A stretch of 7,477 nt of DNA. Origin: Muribaculaceae bacterium. Its GTDB lineage: Bacteria; Bacteroidota; Bacteroidia; Bacteroidales; Muribaculaceae. The notes below the pieces were generated by a model, which was given only the letters and a program-made list of their open reading frames with translations, did not search any database and was not told the origin of the DNA. The translations under genes and the position numbers were made by a program. Below are positions 6,084 to 7,477 of the stretch, piece after piece (the stretch's first letter is position 1; each line of letters begins with the position of its first letter). The stretch is taken from contig JAKSMA010000116.1 of assembly GCA_024400895.1 (NCBI GenBank), forward strand, positions 1 to 7,477, written 5' to 3'.

Positions 6084-7477
6084 ATGAGAGCAAAAACTAT
6101 CCTCACCTTGATTTTAGCGTGTGTATTCACATACGCCAGCGCGAAAAACGAAAAAGAAGAAGAGTATAAGCACAACAACTGCTACAACTTCAAACGCGCA
6201 ATCGAAGAAATTCAGAACGACAACAACGAAGAAGCCATCAAATACTTTAATGCCGAAATCGCTGAACACTCAGATTGCGACAGAGCCTATCAGCAGCTCG
6301 CAATCATCTACGGTAACCAAGGCGAAAATGGCGATGCACTCACGTATATCAACCAAGCCATCAAGTATTGCCCTAAAAAGGACAATCTCAGCCAAGCTTT
6401 CAACCACTATGTGAAAGCAAAAGTGATGGAAAACCTCGACCGACTCGATGAGGCTGAGGCTGAATTCACTGAATCAATCAAACTTGACCCAGAAAACAGC
6501 ACACGCTATGCCGAGCGAGGAATGTTTTACTACACGCAAAAAAAGCACGAACAAAGTTATGCCGACTACCAAAAAGCGTCAGAGCTTGAGCCAGGCTTTG
6601 CCGACTATGTGATTTATATGGGCATCAACATGGAAGCCATGGAAAAATACCAGGAGGCTTTCAACCACTACGAATATGCTTTTAAACTCGCTCCTAACAA
6701 CTACACAGCCCTTGCCTACAAAGGTGACGCGTTGCTTAAGCTCAAAAAATACAACGACGCCATCAACTGCTACATTGAAGCGCTCAATGGCGAAAACTTC
6801 AACAAGGGCGCATTAGACGGCATCGAGGACGCTGTGGAAGAAGTGCCAGATGTGGTGATTGCTAAGCTGAAAGCTCAGCACGTAAAGAGTCCGAAAGAGC
6901 AAATGTGGACAGGTATTTTGGCATCAATTCTGTATAACACCAAGAAATACGAAGAAGCCGCAAAATTATATAACGAATTGCTGCAAGACGAGCCAGAAGC
7001 ACCAATCTACGCCGCACTTTCCGACACCCACAAAGAAATCGGCAACTATCAACAAGCACTCGACGACATAGATAAGGCTTTGGAACTGAACCCAGATGAG
7101 GCGAGCTACCTCGTAAAAAAAGCCTTGCTCTACCTCACTTTAGGCGACTACGACAAAGCCATTGAAGCGACTGATTCGTGCATTGAACTAAACCCGGACG
7201 TTAATTTTGCTTATGCCTTCAGAAGCTCTATCTATCAAGAGAAAAAGGACTACGACAAGGCGCTCGCAGATATAAACACTGCCATCAATTTAGGCGAAGC
7301 AACAAGCGACCAACTCCTTTTGAGAGCTCGAGTCTTACAAAAGTTGGGCAAAACCGACGAAGCGAAAAACGACTTTGAAGCCATTTTGGCCGACTCTGCA
7401 ATCACATTCAACATGCCTTATGCAAACCTTTTCCTTGGCAATATGGATTTGGCTTTCGAACAAACCGACTCGCTCGT
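6084..7477 (+). CDS. Secreted tetratricopeptide-repeat (TPR) protein, 3' end outside the window
   Basis: Open from ATG 6084 to the last base (464 codons), so the end is missing. Residues 1-20 (MRAKTILTLILACVFTYASA) are a signal peptide with probable cleavage ASA|K. Cys13 lies inside the hydrophobic core and is a poor lipobox, so a periplasmic protein is preferred to a lipoprotein. The rest is TPR helices. Clear units are NEEAIKYFNAEIA (48-60), LDEAEAEFTESIKLDPEN (121-138), YQEAFNHYEYAFKLAPNN (189-206), YNDAINCYIEAL (223-234), YEEAAKLYNELLQDEPEA (289-306), YQQALDDIDKALELNPDE (322-339), YDKAIEATDSCIELNPD (356-372) and YDKALADINTAINLGEA (390-406). Such proteins act as protein-binding scaffolds in the envelope; the partner is not shown. 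It probably shares a transcript with the TerB-like gene 44 bp upstream, and no promoter box is clear in that gap. Confidence 0.88.
   Translation, partial: MRAKTILTLILACVFTYASAKNEKEEEYKHNNCYNFKRAIEEIQNDNNEEAIKYFNAEIAEHSDCDRAYQQLAIIYGNQGENGDALTYINQAIKYCPKKDNLSQAFNHYVKAKVMENLDRLDEAEAEFTESIKLDPENSTRYAERGMFYYTQKKHEQSYADYQKASELEPGFADYVIYMGINMEAMEKYQEAFNHYEYAFKLAPNNYTALAYKGDALLKLKKYNDAINCYIEALNGENFNKGALDGIEDAVEEVPDVVIAKLKAQHVKSPKEQMWTGILASILYNTKKYEEAAKLYNELLQDEPEAPIYAALSDTHKEIGNYQQALDDIDKALELNPDEASYLVKKALLYLTLGDYDKAIEATDSCIELNPDVNFAYAFRSSIYQEKKDYDKALADINTAINLGEATSDQLLLRARVLQKLGKTDEAKNDFEAILADSAITFNMPYANLFLGNMDLAFEQTDSL

Noticed and set aside
6121..6414. Thr/Lys/Ser-rich frame of 97 codons
   Set aside because: It is an out-of-frame shadow of the TPR gene, whose frame is open from 6084 to the end of the window with clear TPR units.

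Overview
The window looks like a piece of a Bacteroidales chromosome (gut or rumen type; Prevotellaceae or Muribaculaceae are plausible, but this cannot be fixed from sequence alone). The evidence is promoters of the Bacteroidetes form TTTG-N~20-TAnnTTTG, no Shine-Dalgarno sequences before the genes, a menaquinone-type UbiE/MenG beside purC, a secreted CotH protein with a dockerin-like tail, and a DUF234-type ATPase. All genes lie on the + strand.

Region 1 (1-2798) is one apparent transcription unit: the 3' half of purC (purine synthesis), ubiE/menG (menaquinone methylation), then a secreted CotH-kinase-like protein with a C-terminal dockerin repeat pair, ending at a strong intrinsic terminator (2759-2798). 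The cotH gene is flanked by a 43-bp direct repeat (42/43 identical) made of the last 14 codons of ubiE. One copy is the live end of ubiE. The other is a stranded, still in-frame tail with its own stop codon, just before the terminator. The cotH gene therefore appears to have been inserted at the 3' end of ubiE with duplication or replacement of the gene end. This is the most notable observation in the window.

Region 2 (2799-3957) is a monocistronic ATP-type 6-phosphofructokinase (pfkA) with its own promoter and hairpin terminator.

Region 3 (3958-5463) is a AAA/STAND-type ATPase with a DUF234 PD-(D/E)XK-like C-terminus, expressed from a good Bacteroidetes promoter. An in-frame TAA between the ATPase and DUF234 parts interrupts it. 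The protein sequence continues in the same frame right after the stop, so this looks like a single nonsense mutation.

Region 4 (5464-7477) holds a small TerB-like protein followed after 44 bp by a secreted TPR-repeat protein that runs off the end of the window. The two are probably cotranscribed.

No tRNA, rRNA, CRISPR array, transposase or recombinase gene was seen. No gap between genes exceeds about 275 bp.
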